DNA of 64,000 nucleotides from Australimonas brisbanensis (GCA_038147155.1 JAYQTA010000002.1:310001-374000); one strand, 5' to 3'; counted from the stretch's first letter, positions 47,227 through 56,636 are shown. Translations and numbers: made by a program. Notes: generated by a model from the sequence alone, not told the origin.

Positions 47227-48954
47227 ATGAAGACGACGGGCGCGAAGGCGGTGTGCGAGGCCCTGCTGGCCGAAGGGGTGGAGGTGGTCTTCGGCTACCC
47301 CGGCGGGGCGATCCTGCCCTTCTACGATGCCCTCTGGCACTACCCGCAGCTGCGCCACGTGCTGGTGCGGCACGAGCAGGCCGCCGCGCACGCGGCCGAG
47401 GCGTACGCGCGCATCAGCGGCAACGTGGGGGTGTGCGTGGCCACCTCCGGCCCCGGCGCCACCAACCTGCTCACGGGCCTGGCCGCCGCCAAGATGGACT
47501 CGGTGCCCCTGGTGGCTATCACCGGTCAGGTGGCCCGCCCCTTCTTGGGCACCGAGGCGTTCCAGGAGACGGACAACGTCGCCATGGCGCGCCCGGTCAC
47601 CAAGCACGCGTTCATCGTCATGGACACGGCGGACATCGGGCCCACCCTGCGTGAGGCGTTCCGCATCGCCCGGGAGGGGCGCCCCGGCCCCGTGCTGGTA
47701 GACCTGCCCAAAGACGTGCAGGCCGACACCCTGGAGTTCACCTACCCCGGCCCCGCCTCCGAGGCGGAGCCCGCGCACCTGGACCCAGCGCAGGTGGCCG
47801 AGGCCGCGCGCATGATCAACGAGGCCCAGCGCCCGCTGCTCATCGCCGGGCGCGGCGTCCACATCGCCAAGGCGTGGGACGAACTGCGCGCCCTGGCCGA
47901 GACCACCGGCGCGCCCGTGCTCAACACCCTCCACGGCACCTCTGCCTTCCCCCGCCACCACGAGCTCGCCTTCGGCATGCTGGGCATGCACGGCATGTAC
48001 GCCGCCAACCTGGCCACCGCCGAGGCAGACCTGATCGTGGGCATCGGCATGCGCTTCGACGACCGGGTCATCGGCCGCCCCGGCACCTTCGGCCCCAAGG
48101 CCAGGGTGCTGCACCTGGAGGTGGATTCCACGCAGGTGAGCAAGACGGTCAAGGCGGACCTGGCGCTGGTGGGTGACCTGCGTCGCTCCCTCGCCGCCCT
48201 GGCTCCCGCCGTGGAGCGGCGCGACCGCTCCGCATGGGTGGCGAGCCTGCACGAGGTGGACAACGAGCACCCCTCCATCGACGTGCCGGAGACCGACGTG
48301 CTCACGCCCCAGTACTTGATGCGCGAGCTGAACAAGATGGTGGAGCACTCGGCCAACCCCGTGGTGGTCACGGGCGTGGGCCAGCACCAGATGTGGTCGG
48401 CCCAGTACCTGTTCATGCCCACGGCCAACAGCTTCGTCTCCTCGGGCGGGCTGGGGGTGATGGGCTTCGAGTTGCCCGCCGCCCTGGGCGCCCAGGTGGG
48501 CCGCCCCGGCGCGATGGTGTGGGCGGTGTGCGGTGATGCCGGCTTCCAGATGACGCTCCAGGAACTGGCCACCGTGGCCCAGGAGCACCTGCCGGTGAAG
48601 ATCGTCATCGTCAACAACGGCTTCTCCGGCATGGTGCGCCAGTGGCAGGAGATGTTCTACGACCACCACTACAAGGCGGTCTCCATCTCGGGGCCCGACC
48701 TGGTGGCCCTGGCAGGCGCCTATGGCATCCCCGCCGCCCGCGTCAGCGAGAAGGACGAGGTGGGCTTCGCCCTGGCCATGGCCGCCGCGCACCGAGGGCC
48801 CTACCTGCTGGACTGCCGCGTGAGCCCGGAGGAGAACGTGTTCCCCATGGTGCCGCCCGGCGCATCGCTGGCCGAGACCGTGGAGGACCCACGCGCCGTT
48901 CCGCGCCGCGAGCCCGTCCACATCATCGCCGAGGGCCTCGTCTCCTACCCCTAG
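47227..48954 (+). CDS. ilvB: Acetolactate synthase large-subunit type ThDP enzyme
   Basis: A 575-residue thiamine-diphosphate enzyme. VFGYPGGAILPFYDAL (about 17-32), RHEQAAAHAAEAYAR with the catalytic Glu (E50), ATSGPGATNLLTGLA and the C-terminal ThDP motif GDAGFQMTLQELATV near 440 are visible. It condenses two pyruvates, or pyruvate with 2-ketobutyrate, in branched-chain amino acid synthesis. No regulatory ilvN or ilvC follows; the next gene is on the other strand. A terminator-like hairpin lies just upstream of the start. Confidence 0.92.
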   Translation: MKTTGAKAVCEALLAEGVEVVFGYPGGAILPFYDALWHYPQLRHVLVRHEQAAAHAAEAYARISGNVGVCVATSGPGATNLLTGLAAAKMDSVPLVAITGQVARPFLGTEAFQETDNVAMARPVTKHAFIVMDTADIGPTLREAFRIAREGRPGPVLVDLPKDVQADTLEFTYPGPASEAEPAHLDPAQVAEAARMINEAQRPLLIAGRGVHIAKAWDELRALAETTGAPVLNTLHGTSAFPRHHELAFGMLGMHGMYAANLATAEADLIVGIGMRFDDRVIGRPGTFGPKARVLHLEVDSTQVSKTVKADLALVGDLRRSLAALAPAVERRDRSAWVASLHEVDNEHPSIDVPETDVLTPQYLMRELNKMVEHSANPVVVTGVGQHQMWSAQYLFMPTANSFVSSGGLGVMGFELPAALGAQVGRPGAMVWAVCGDAGFQMTLQELATVAQEHLPVKIVIVNNGFSGMVRQWQEMFYDHHYKAVSISGPDLVALAGAYGIPAARVSEKDEVGFALAMAAAHRGPYLLDCRVSPEENVFPMVPPGASLAETVEDPRAVPRREPVHIIAEGLVSYP

Positions 48955-49349
48955 CCCGGATAGTGCCGCAGTTCCAGGGTCATTCCCTCGGGCGTGGTCA
49001 GGTAGGACGAGAAGCCGTCCCCGTGGGCGCCCCAACGGGACTGAACCGGCCCCGGCTCGATGCCGAAGGCCCGCACCTGCTCCAGCACCGCGTCCAGCTC
49101 CCCCGGCGGCACCACCATGCAGTAGTGGTCCAGCCGCTGCGCGGCCGGCTCGGCGCCCGCCGTCTCCTGGGGGAAGAAGTCGATGAGGGTGTCCGCCGTG
49201 ACGCGCACCGAGGGGAAGCGCTTCTTCCCCGCGCGCCACTCCGCCACCCGCAGCGCCTCAAGGCCCAGGGCCTCGGTGTAGAAGCGAAGGGAACGCTCGA
49301 TGTCCGGGCTGCGCAGGACGATGTGATCGAAGGCGACGACGCGGGTCAT
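48951..49349 (-). CDS. VOC-family protein
   Basis: A 132-residue protein. VVAFDHIVLRSPDIERSLRFYTEALGLEALR (about 4-34) and QRLDHYCMVVPPGELDAVLEQVRAFGIEPG (about 71-100), with a final YLTTPEGMTLELRHYPG, give two VOC half-modules. The ligands H7, H75 and E126 are in place. It is a small metal-dependent lyase or dioxygenase-like protein of unknown substrate. The stop overlaps the ilvB stop by 4 nt in convergent orientation. A CATTCTACC on the plus strand upstream is a TAGAAT box on its strand. Confidence 0.82.
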   Translation of the reverse strand: MTRVVAFDHIVLRSPDIERSLRFYTEALGLEALRVAEWRAGKKRFPSVRVTADTLIDFFPQETAGAEPAAQRLDHYCMVVPPGELDAVLEQVRAFGIEPGPVQSRWGAHGDGFSSYLTTPEGMTLELRHYPG

Positions 49350-49459
49350 GGCACCCTCCCCTACCCGTTGGCTGTGAGGAACGGGGCCATTCTACCCCCC
49401 GCGCGGGAAAGTGTTACCTACTCGTAACCCGCGCGTGGGCGCATCGGTCAGAGGTACCA

Positions 49460-49488
49460 TTGACAGCCCCTAGGGGGCCCTCTACCCT
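49460..49488 (+). promoter_or_regulatory. Promoter TTGACA-17-TACCCT
   Basis: TTGACA (49460-49465) and TACCCT (49483-49488) with a 17-nt spacer that contains the palindrome CCCCTAGGGG (49467-49476), a possible operator. It would give a leader of about 130 nt for the MBL-fold gene. Confidence 0.65.
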
Positions 49489-49625
49489 GCCGTCCGTCCC
49501 GGTGGGTGTGGGCGCTGGCGCGGATCGCCCCCGCCGGATTCACAGCCGCGTTCTCCTCACGCGGCCAGCCTCCCGCACCCGCGGGCCGGGAGCAGCCGCG
49601 CATCCTCACCCTGGGGGTTCCCTCC

Positions 49626-50462
49626 GTGAACGGCAGGACTGCCCTCCATATCGTTTCGGACGGCGCCTTCAAGCAGGACGGCGGCGTGCTCTTCGGTCAG
49701 GTGCCCAAGGGGCAGTGGCAGGAGTGGATGCCCGCTGACCGGCGCAACCGGGTGAAGCTGGGCCTCAACTGCATGCTGGTGCGCATCGGGGAGCGCAACT
49801 ACCTGGTGGACACCGGCGTGGGGGGCAAGCACTCGGCGCTGGTGCGCGACGCCTTCGGCATCGCCTCCTCCCAATTGCTCAACGCCCTGCGAGCCTTCGA
49901 CCTGGGCCCCCAGGACATCAATGGCGTGGTGCTGACCAGCCTGAGCTTCGAGCACTGCGGCGGGGCCACGCGCGCCAACCGGCGGGGAGAGGTGGTGCCC
50001 ACCTTCCCCAAGGCGGACTACTTCGTCCAGCGCGAGGCGCTGGAGGAGGCGACCGCTCCCACCGAGCGCCAGAGCGAGGGGTTCTATCCCGACGACTTCC
50101 TCCCCCTCCAGGAGAAGGAGCGGCTGGTGCTGGTGGACGGGGAGGAGACCATCATCCCCGGCCTGCAGGTGCGCCGGGCCAGCGGGCCCACCGAAGGGCA
50201 CCAGATTGTGCTGGTGACCCACGGCGGCGAGCGCGTGGCCTTGCTGGGCGACCTGGTCCCCACCCCCTACCACCTCCAGCTCGCCTGCATCTCTGCGGCG
50301 GACCGCCAACCCGAGGAGACGCTGGAGCACAAGCGTGAGGTGCTGGCCGAGGCCGTGGCCGACGGCTGGTTGCTGGTGTTCAGCCACGGGCTGGAGGAGC
50401 ACGCCGGATACCTGGAGAACCGCAACGGGCGCCTCTTCCTGCGACCCGTGAGCCTCTCCTAG
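49626..50462 (+). CDS. Metallo-beta-lactamase-fold protein with degenerate metal site
   Basis: A 278-residue protein. The fold is indicated by NCMLVRIGERNYLVDTGVGGKHS (about 44-66), GVVLTSLSFEHCGGAT (about 99-114) and GEETIIPGLQVRRASGPTEGHQIVLV (about 176-201), then ALLGDLVPTPYH and FSHGLEEHAGYL. The canonical H-x-H-x-D-H is S-L-S-F-E-H here, so most zinc ligands are missing. GTG 49626 gives the family-like N-terminus MNGRTALHIVSDG. It may be a non-catalytic binder or use another mechanism. Confidence 0.78.
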   Translation: MNGRTALHIVSDGAFKQDGGVLFGQVPKGQWQEWMPADRRNRVKLGLNCMLVRIGERNYLVDTGVGGKHSALVRDAFGIASSQLLNALRAFDLGPQDINGVVLTSLSFEHCGGATRANRRGEVVPTFPKADYFVQREALEEATAPTERQSEGFYPDDFLPLQEKERLVLVDGEETIIPGLQVRRASGPTEGHQIVLVTHGGERVALLGDLVPTPYHLQLACISAADRQPEETLEHKREVLAEAVADGWLLVFSHGLEEHAGYLENRNGRLFLRPVSLS

Positions 50463-50489
50463 ACAACGAGTTCCAGCCCGCCTGCCCGG

Positions 50490-50519
50490 TTGGCGCCCAC
50501 GCGCTCGCCCTTCTAGAAT
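50490..50519 (+). promoter_or_regulatory. Putative fabF promoter TTGGCG-18-TAGAAT
   Basis: TTGGCG (50490-50495) and TAGAAT (50514-50519) with an 18-nt spacer lie 50 nt before the TTG start chosen for fabF. Confidence 0.55.
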
Positions 50520-50569
50520 GCCTCCCACTCAACCGGCGCCCGCCCGTGCGCGCGCACCCGGAGGCTCCC

Positions 50570-51826
50570 TTGGCGTCCCCCACCGCACCTCGCGTCTTCG
50601 TCACCGGCATCGGCATGGTCACCCCTCTGGGGGTGGACGTGCGCTCCACCTGGGAGGGGCTGCTGGCGGGCCGTTCCGGCATCCGCGCCATCAGCGCCTT
50701 CGACACGGGTGGGTTCGAGACCACCATCGCCGGGCAGGTGGAGGGGTTCGACCCCGAACTGTACGTGGACCGCAAGCAGGCGCGCAGGCTCGACCGCTTC
50801 GCCCAGTTCGCCGTGGCCTCCACCGCGCAGGCCCTGGCCCAGGCCGGGCTCAACCTGCAGGACGGGAGCGTGGACGCAACCCGCGTGGCATCGGTGGTGG
50901 GTTCGGGCATCGGCGGCATCATCACCATGTCCGAGCAGTGGGCGGTGTTGGCGGAGAAGGGCCCCACGCGGGTGAATCCGTTCCTAGTGCCCATGATGCT
51001 GGCGGACATGGCCCCCGGCCAGGTGTCCATCCTGTTCGGTGCGCAGGGGCCCAACCTATGCACTGTCACGGCCTGCTCCTCCGGTGCCGATGCCATCGGC
51101 ACCGCCTTCGCGATGCTCCGCCGTGGCGAGGCCGACATCGCCATCGCCGGGGGCACCGAGGCCCCCATCTGCCCGCTGGCCGTGGCGGGGTTCAACGCCT
51201 GCATGGCCCTCTCCAAGCGCAACGACGACCCGCAGGGCGCCTCGCGCCCCTTCGATGCGGGCCGTGACGGCTTCGTCATGGGCGAGGGTTCCGGGGTGCT
51301 GATCCTGGAGACCGAGGCCTCCGTCGTGCGGCGGGGCGTTACCCCCCTGGCAGAGCTTGCAGGCTACGGGGCCACGTCTGACGCTCACCATGTCACCCAG
51401 CCGGCCCCCGGTGGAGTGGGCGCAGCGAGGGCCATGGGCAAGGCGCTGACCGAGGCGGGCATGTCCCCCGCCGACATCTCCTACATCAACGCCCACGGCA
51501 CCTCCACGCCCATGAACGATCGACTGGAGACCGAGGCGATGAAGCTCGCCTTCGGCGAGCACGCCAGGACGGTGAAGATCTCCTCCACCAAGTCCATGAC
51601 CGGCCACCTGCTGGGCGCGGCGGGCGGCGTGGAGGCCGCCATCAGCGTCATGGCCGTCTATGAGGGCGCCATCCCCCCCACCATCAACCTGTCCGAGCCA
51701 GACTCGGACTGTGACCTGGACTACACCGCCAACATGTCCCAACGCGGACTGGTGAAGGCGGCCATGTCCAACAACCTGGGCTTCGGCGGCCATAACGCCA
51801 GCCTCATCTTCCGCCGGATCGGCTGA
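50570..51826 (+). CDS. fabF: Beta-ketoacyl-ACP synthase II
   Basis: A 418-residue condensing enzyme. TTG 50570 is preferred because GGAGGCTCCC precedes it and it gives MASPTAPRVFVTGIGMVTPLG. The catalytic Cys is in TVTACSSGADA (about 169), with His in NAHGTSTPMND (about 310) and MTGHLLGAAGG (about 345). It elongates acyl-ACP with malonyl-ACP. No acpP or other fab gene is adjacent. recJ begins directly after its stop as TGATTG, so the two are likely co-translated. Confidence 0.93.
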   Translation: MASPTAPRVFVTGIGMVTPLGVDVRSTWEGLLAGRSGIRAISAFDTGGFETTIAGQVEGFDPELYVDRKQARRLDRFAQFAVASTAQALAQAGLNLQDGSVDATRVASVVGSGIGGIITMSEQWAVLAEKGPTRVNPFLVPMMLADMAPGQVSILFGAQGPNLCTVTACSSGADAIGTAFAMLRRGEADIAIAGGTEAPICPLAVAGFNACMALSKRNDDPQGASRPFDAGRDGFVMGEGSGVLILETEASVVRRGVTPLAELAGYGATSDAHHVTQPAPGGVGAARAMGKALTEAGMSPADISYINAHGTSTPMNDRLETEAMKLAFGEHARTVKISSTKSMTGHLLGAAGGVEAAISVMAVYEGAIPPTINLSEPDSDCDLDYTANMSQRGLVKAAMSNNLGFGGHNASLIFRRIG

Positions 51827-53551
51827 TTGCTCTCCACCCCCTCGCTCTTCCAGGGCAACGCCCGCCGCTGGCGCATCGCTCCGCCCACCCCGGCGGCGGA
51901 CGCCGCGCTGGTGGGAAGCACCCTGCCGCCCCTGGCGGCGCACCTGTTGGCCCGCCGGGGCATCGCCGCGGCACCCGCCGCCGCCGACTTCCTGGCGGTG
52001 AGTGAGCACCTGTTCGAGGACCCCGCTGCTCTACCCCACATCGAGCAGGCCGTGGCGCGGTTGCATGCAGCCCGCGAGCGCGGCGAGATGGTGGCGGTGT
52101 ACGGCGACTTCGACGCCGACGGGGTGACGGGAACGGCGCTGGCGGTGAAGGCGCTGACGCGCTTCGGCGTGCGCGCCATCTCCTACATCCCCCACCGGGT
52201 GAGCGAGGGGCACGGGCTGAACAACGCCGCCGTGGACGCCCTGCGCGAGCGCGGCGCGGGGCTCATCCTCACGGTGGACTGCGGGGTGACGGATGTGGGG
52301 CCGGTGGCCTACGCGCGCAGTCACGACGTGGACACCATTATCACCGACCACCACCACGTGCCCGACGGCGACCTGCCGGAGGCGGTGGCGGTGATCAACC
52401 CCCGCGCGCCGCACTCGGCCTACGGCTTCGACCACCTGACGGGCGTGGGCATGACGCTCAAGGTGGCCCAGGCGCTGTTGGCCCCGGAACACCCCCTCGA
52501 CTGGGCCGATGGCCTGCTGGAACTGGCGGCCATCGGCACCGTCACCGACATGGCCCCCCTCCAGGGGGAGAACCGCTACATCGTCCACCACGGCCTCGCC
52601 CAGCTGCGCGCCACACGCTCGGTGGGCCTGCGCGCCCTGCTGGCGGCGGGGCGGGTGGAGCCCGCCCACGCCAGCGCGGAGACCATCGGCTTCACCATCG
52701 GCCCGCGCATCAACGCGGCGGGACGGTTGGACCACGCCGACACCGCGCTGGCCCTCCTAGTGACGGACGACCCCGAGCAGGCGGCGGCGCTGGTGGTCGA
52801 GCTGGACGCGCTGAACGGGGAGCGCCAGCGCCTCACCGAGGAGACGCTCACCGCCGCGCGCGCCCAGGTGCCCGAGGTGCTTCCGCCCCTGCTGGCGGTG
52901 GGTGATGCCTCCTTCAACCCCGGGGTGGTGGGACTGGTGGCGGGCAAGCTGGCGGAGGAGTTCGGTGTGCCCGCCTTCGTCTACACGCTGGAGGGCGGAC
53001 AGGTGATGGCGAGCTGCCGCTCGACGCCGGGGTTCCACTGGGCCGAGGCCCTCGGCGCGTGCGAGGACCTGCTCACCCGCTACGGCGGACACGCCCAGGC
53101 GGCGGGGTTCACCTGCACGGCCGACGCCCTCCCCCTGCTCACCACCCGCCTGCAGGACCTGGCCGCCGAGCAGTTGGGCGACGCGCCCCCCGCGCCTGAG
53201 GGCGTGGTGGATGCCGAGGTCACCCTGCGCGAGCTCATGGGCCCCACGTTCACCACGCTGCGGCGCATGGAACCCCACGGGGTGGGCAACCCCTCCCCGG
53301 TGTTCCTCACCCGTGGTCTGGTGGTGGAGCAGGCCCGCACCATGGGGGCGGACGGGGCGCACTTCAGGCTGAACCTGCGGGCCGATGGCGCGCGCTGGGA
53401 GGCGGTGGCCTTCCGCCAACGCTGGGAATCAGGTACCGGAGCGGTGGACCTGGTCTACACCATCGGCGTTGATCACTGGAACGGCGCCGAGCGCCTGCGC
53501 CTCACCGTGCTCGACTACGCCCCTTCCCCGCTCGCCCCGCTCGCGCATTAG
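51827..53551 (+). CDS. recJ: Single-stranded-DNA-specific exonuclease RecJ
   Basis: A 574-residue DHH-family nuclease. MVAVYGDFDADGVTGTALAV (about 88-107), LTVDCGVTD, TIITDHHHVPDG (about 171) with the DHH motif, and the DHHA1 motif RYGGHAQAAGFTC (about 421) are all present, followed by an OB-like C-terminal domain with EPHGVGNPSPVF. RecJ degrades single-stranded DNA 5' to 3' in repair and recombination. The TTG start at 51827 touches the fabF stop. Confidence 0.93.
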   Translation: MLSTPSLFQGNARRWRIAPPTPAADAALVGSTLPPLAAHLLARRGIAAAPAAADFLAVSEHLFEDPAALPHIEQAVARLHAARERGEMVAVYGDFDADGVTGTALAVKALTRFGVRAISYIPHRVSEGHGLNNAAVDALRERGAGLILTVDCGVTDVGPVAYARSHDVDTIITDHHHVPDGDLPEAVAVINPRAPHSAYGFDHLTGVGMTLKVAQALLAPEHPLDWADGLLELAAIGTVTDMAPLQGENRYIVHHGLAQLRATRSVGLRALLAAGRVEPAHASAETIGFTIGPRINAAGRLDHADTALALLVTDDPEQAAALVVELDALNGERQRLTEETLTAARAQVPEVLPPLLAVGDASFNPGVVGLVAGKLAEEFGVPAFVYTLEGGQVMASCRSTPGFHWAEALGACEDLLTRYGGHAQAAGFTCTADALPLLTTRLQDLAAEQLGDAPPAPEGVVDAEVTLRELMGPTFTTLRRMEPHGVGNPSPVFLTRGLVVEQARTMGADGAHFRLNLRADGARWEAVAFRQRWESGTGAVDLVYTIGVDHWNGAERLRLTVLDYAPSPLAPLAH

Positions 53552-53583
53552 GGGGGCTCCCCCTGGACACCGGTGGGGCCGGG

Positions 53584-54843
53584 CTAGGCCGTTGCCAGAG
53601 CAGCCGGGTCCAGCAGTGGAAGGCGCTCGAAGCGCCCCCCCAGCACCAGGTCGGCGGGCGCGCCCAGCCAGTCCTCCACCAGCGTCGCATACAGCGAACG
53701 GAAGTCCGTGGTGTAGCGCAGGTTGTTCCGGTCCAGGTCCGCCAGCGAGGGGCGCTCGCCGTACAGTCCGCCCTTCACGGGCGTGCCCACCACGAACTGC
53801 GGGCCGGCCGAGCCGTGGTCGGTACCACCGGAGGCGTTGGCGGTCACCCGTCGTCCGAACTCCGTCCACGTCATCAGCACCACGTTGTTGTCCAGCCCAT
53901 GCGCCTGCAGGTCGCGGTAGAAGGCGCGGATCGCCTCGGCGACGTGGGTCAGGAGCACCTCGTGGTCGGGCAACTGGCCCGCGTGCGTGTCGAACCCGCC
54001 CATGCTCACGTGCCCCACCCGCAGCCCCACTCCGCCCGCTATGGCCTTTGCCACCAGGGAGAGGCCCTGGCCGAGTGCCGTGGCGGGGTACTCCACGGCG
54101 GGGACGTACTCTCGGTTGGCGAGCGCCAGCGCCTCCGCGCTGGCCTGGGCGGTGTGCAGCGTCTGCTCCAGCGCCAGGGCCAATGGTGAGGCCCCCGAAG
54201 CACCCTGGAACAGCTGCGCCAACGCAGCCCCACGGGCCTTGGCGGACGCCTGCCCCTGGGGATCGGACTGCACCGCGTAGGAGGCCAGATCCCGCACCAC
54301 CGCCACCTGCGCGCCGCGCGCACGCAGCGACGGGGGCATCGCCCGATCCACGGCCAGTGAGGGCACCACCGCCTGCTGGGTGGGCATGATGCCCGCGAGA
54401 TAGCGGCCGAGCCACCCCTCCAGCGCCTTCCCCGTGGGGTCGGCGTTCTCCCAGATGTCCATGGAGACGAAGTGGGAGTAGTTGGGGTTGGGGTAGCCCA
54501 CCCCCTCCACGATGGCCACATGGCCCTCGTCCCACAGCTCCTTCAGCGGGCCCAGCGCCGGGTGCAGCCCGGTCTGCGCGTCCAAGGGCAGCGCATCTGC
54601 CTGGGGCACGCCCATGAGGCCGCGCAGGTCGTAGTAGCGATCGTCGCTCACCGGCACCACGGTGTTGAGCCCGTCGTTGCCGCCCGCCAGCTGCACCACC
54701 ACCAGCACCCGCTCGCCGGGCGCCGCAGCGGGCTGGGCGTCGATGGCCGCCGCCACCGTACGCGCGAACACCGCCGGCATCACCGCCCCCACCGGGGCGG
54801 CCACCAGGCTGGTCTTCAGGAACTCCCTGCGGGTGATGCCCAT
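53584..54843 (-). CDS. DUF1501 family protein, Tat-exported
   Basis: A 419-residue protein. The N-terminus MGITRREFLKTSLVAAPVGAV is a twin-arginine signal. VLVVVQLAGGNDGLNTVVPVSDDRYYDLR (about 45-73), GLRVGHVSMGGFDTHAGQLPDH (about 276-297) and MTWTEFGRRVTANASGGTDHGSAGP (about 326-350) are DUF1501 landmarks that resemble the metal sites of sulfatase/phosphatase-like enzymes. It pairs with a DUF1800 gene 8 nt upstream, as these families usually do. The function is unknown; the site is outside the membrane. Confidence 0.92.
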   Translation of the reverse strand: MGITRREFLKTSLVAAPVGAVMPAVFARTVAAAIDAQPAAAPGERVLVVVQLAGGNDGLNTVVPVSDDRYYDLRGLMGVPQADALPLDAQTGLHPALGPLKELWDEGHVAIVEGVGYPNPNYSHFVSMDIWENADPTGKALEGWLGRYLAGIMPTQQAVVPSLAVDRAMPPSLRARGAQVAVVRDLASYAVQSDPQGQASAKARGAALAQLFQGASGASPLALALEQTLHTAQASAEALALANREYVPAVEYPATALGQGLSLVAKAIAGGVGLRVGHVSMGGFDTHAGQLPDHEVLLTHVAEAIRAFYRDLQAHGLDNNVVLMTWTEFGRRVTANASGGTDHGSAGPQFVVGTPVKGGLYGERPSLADLDRNNLRYTTDFRSLYATLVEDWLGAPADLVLGGRFERLPLLDPAALATA

Positions 54844-54851
54844 GCGCGTCC

Positions 54852-56456
54852 TCACGTGAGCTGGTGGCCGGAGGAGGCCGCCAGCAGGTAGGTGATATCG
54901 CGCAGGCGCTGTTCGCTGTCCACGGGCGCGGTGGTTGCGAAAGAGACCAGCACCTCCCGCTCCCAACGGGGGAGATGGCCACGCAGCAGTGAGGCCAGCA
55001 GGTCCACCTGCGCCTCCGGGGTCTCCGCCCCGCCCTGCGCCATCAGCGCCAGCGGGTCGTAGCGCAATTCGGCGCGCCGGCCAGAGGCCACGGCATTGGC
55101 GAAGTTGACCCGCTCCAGCACCGTGGCGCTGGAGACCCAGTCCTCCCCGCCCGGCCATCCGGCCACGTTGGGCGGGTTGAACAGCGCCTGGCCCATGGCC
55201 TCCATGCTCACCACCGGCCGCTGGGCGCTGGTCTGCGCCCCCAGGGAGCGCAGCGTGCAGGCCACCAAGTCTGCCGGGGCGCGCACCGTGGCCGCCAGCG
55301 CACGGGAGGAGTAGAACTCCTCGGAGGTGAGAATCTCCCGCACCACGGGGCGGATCAGCGTGCCGTTGGCGGTGAACACCGCAGCCAGCCGGTCCACCAC
55401 CGCGGGCTCCGGGTCCGGGTAGGCGAAGAAGGAGAACAGGCGGGTGCTGATGAACCGGGCAGCGGCCTGCTGACGCAGGATGATGTCCACACCGTCGTCA
55501 CCGTCGATGTTCCCCGTCTCCCCCAGGAGTGTCTTGGTGGTCTGGTCGTGGTCTGCAACGTTGAACCGGTACTCGCGCCGGAACAGCCCCCAGCCCGTGT
55601 AGGCGCGCGAGAGCTCGCGCACGTCGGTCTCGGTGTAGTTGCCCACGCCCAGGCTGAACAGCTCCATCAGCTCGCGCGAGTAGTTCTCGTTGGGGGCCTC
55701 CTTGCGGTTGGTGCGGCTGTCCAGGTAGATCAGCATCGCGGGGTCGCGGGAGACCGCCTTGAGCAGTTCGTCGAAGCGGCCCAGGGCGTGGGAGCGGTAG
55801 AGCTGGTTCTGCGCCAGCATCAGCTCGCCGTCGCTCACCTTGCCGTACTCGCTGGTGAGGAGTCCGTGCCAGAAGAGGGTCATGCGCTCCTGGAGCGGGC
55901 GCTGTCCATGCACCATCCGCAGCAGCCACCAGCGCTGCAGATGCCGCAGGCGCGTCAGGTCCAGTTCCTGGGCCGTCAGCAGCGCGTCCAGCGCACCGTC
56001 GTCCGCGGACTCGTAGTCCAGCAGCGCGTCCACCGCGCCCTCCACACCCATCGCCTGGTAGCGCGCCAGCTCCGCGGGAGCGGCGCCGAACCCGGCGCGG
56101 CGCAGCAGGTGCCCCACGCGCTCCGCCTCGGTGGCTAGCGGCGAGGGCTCCGGAGGGAGCGGGGTGGGCATGGGCGTGGCGGTGGGCGTTGGCGTCGGTG
56201 TCGCGGTGGGCACCGGCGTCGGCGTGGGGCGCGCCGTGGCGGTGGGCGTGGCGAAGGGCGTCGGGGTGGGGAAAGGTGAGGGCGTCGCGGTGGAGACGGA
56301 CGCCTCCTCCACCGGCGCGCAGGCGGCCAGGAGCGCCGGGAGGGATGCTGCCGAGAGGCCCAGCACCGCCGCCCGCGCCAGGAAGGCACGACGACCCATA
56401 CCCTGGGTCAGCAGTCCCTCCAGTTCGCTTCCCTCACGCCGCTGGGGCATGTGCAC
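54852..56456 (-). CDS. DUF1800 family protein with lipoprotein-like signal and TP-rich linker
   Basis: A protein of about 534 residues. MGRRAFLARAAVLGLSAASLPALLAAC carries an RR and a lipobox Cys (about 47), suggesting Tat-exported lipoprotein. A Thr/Pro-rich linker (about 55-105) follows, then AERVGHLLRRAGFGAAPAELARYQ (about 112) and MTLFWHGLLTS, NENYSRELMELFSLGVGNYTETDVRELSRAYTGW (about 255-288), which define DUF1800. It is the partner of the DUF1501 gene just downstream. Start may be ATG 56456 or 56450. Confidence 0.9.
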   Translation of the reverse strand: MHMPQRREGSELEGLLTQGMGRRAFLARAAVLGLSAASLPALLAACAPVEEASVSTATPSPFPTPTPFATPTATARPTPTPVPTATPTPTPTATPMPTPLPPEPSPLATEAERVGHLLRRAGFGAAPAELARYQAMGVEGAVDALLDYESADDGALDALLTAQELDLTRLRHLQRWWLLRMVHGQRPLQERMTLFWHGLLTSEYGKVSDGELMLAQNQLYRSHALGRFDELLKAVSRDPAMLIYLDSRTNRKEAPNENYSRELMELFSLGVGNYTETDVRELSRAYTGWGLFRREYRFNVADHDQTTKTLLGETGNIDGDDGVDIILRQQAAARFISTRLFSFFAYPDPEPAVVDRLAAVFTANGTLIRPVVREILTSEEFYSSRALAATVRAPADLVACTLRSLGAQTSAQRPVVSMEAMGQALFNPPNVAGWPGGEDWVSSATVLERVNFANAVASGRRAELRYDPLALMAQGGAETPEAQVDLLASLLRGHLPRWEREVLVSFATTAPVDSEQRLRDITYLLAASSGHQLT

Positions 56457-56624
56457 ACCTCATCCGTCATCCGCAGGAGACAACGCTCCCCCGCCCTCAG
56501 TGCCAGGGCCTCTGGCCCGCGCCGCCACAGTGCATACCATACCCCGCGCGGTGGATTTCCCCCACCCGGTCAGCCCGCGGTTTGGGGCCAGCGTACCGGG
56601 TGCCCCCATGCCGTGCGCCCTGCC

Positions 56625-56630
56625 TAGAAT
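56625..56630 (+). promoter_or_regulatory. -10 box TAGAAT, leaderless Xer gene
   Basis: TAGAAT ends 6 nt before the recombinase ATG at 56637. No ribosome-binding site is present, so a leaderless mRNA is likely. Confidence 0.6.
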
Positions 56631-56636
56631 GGCCGC

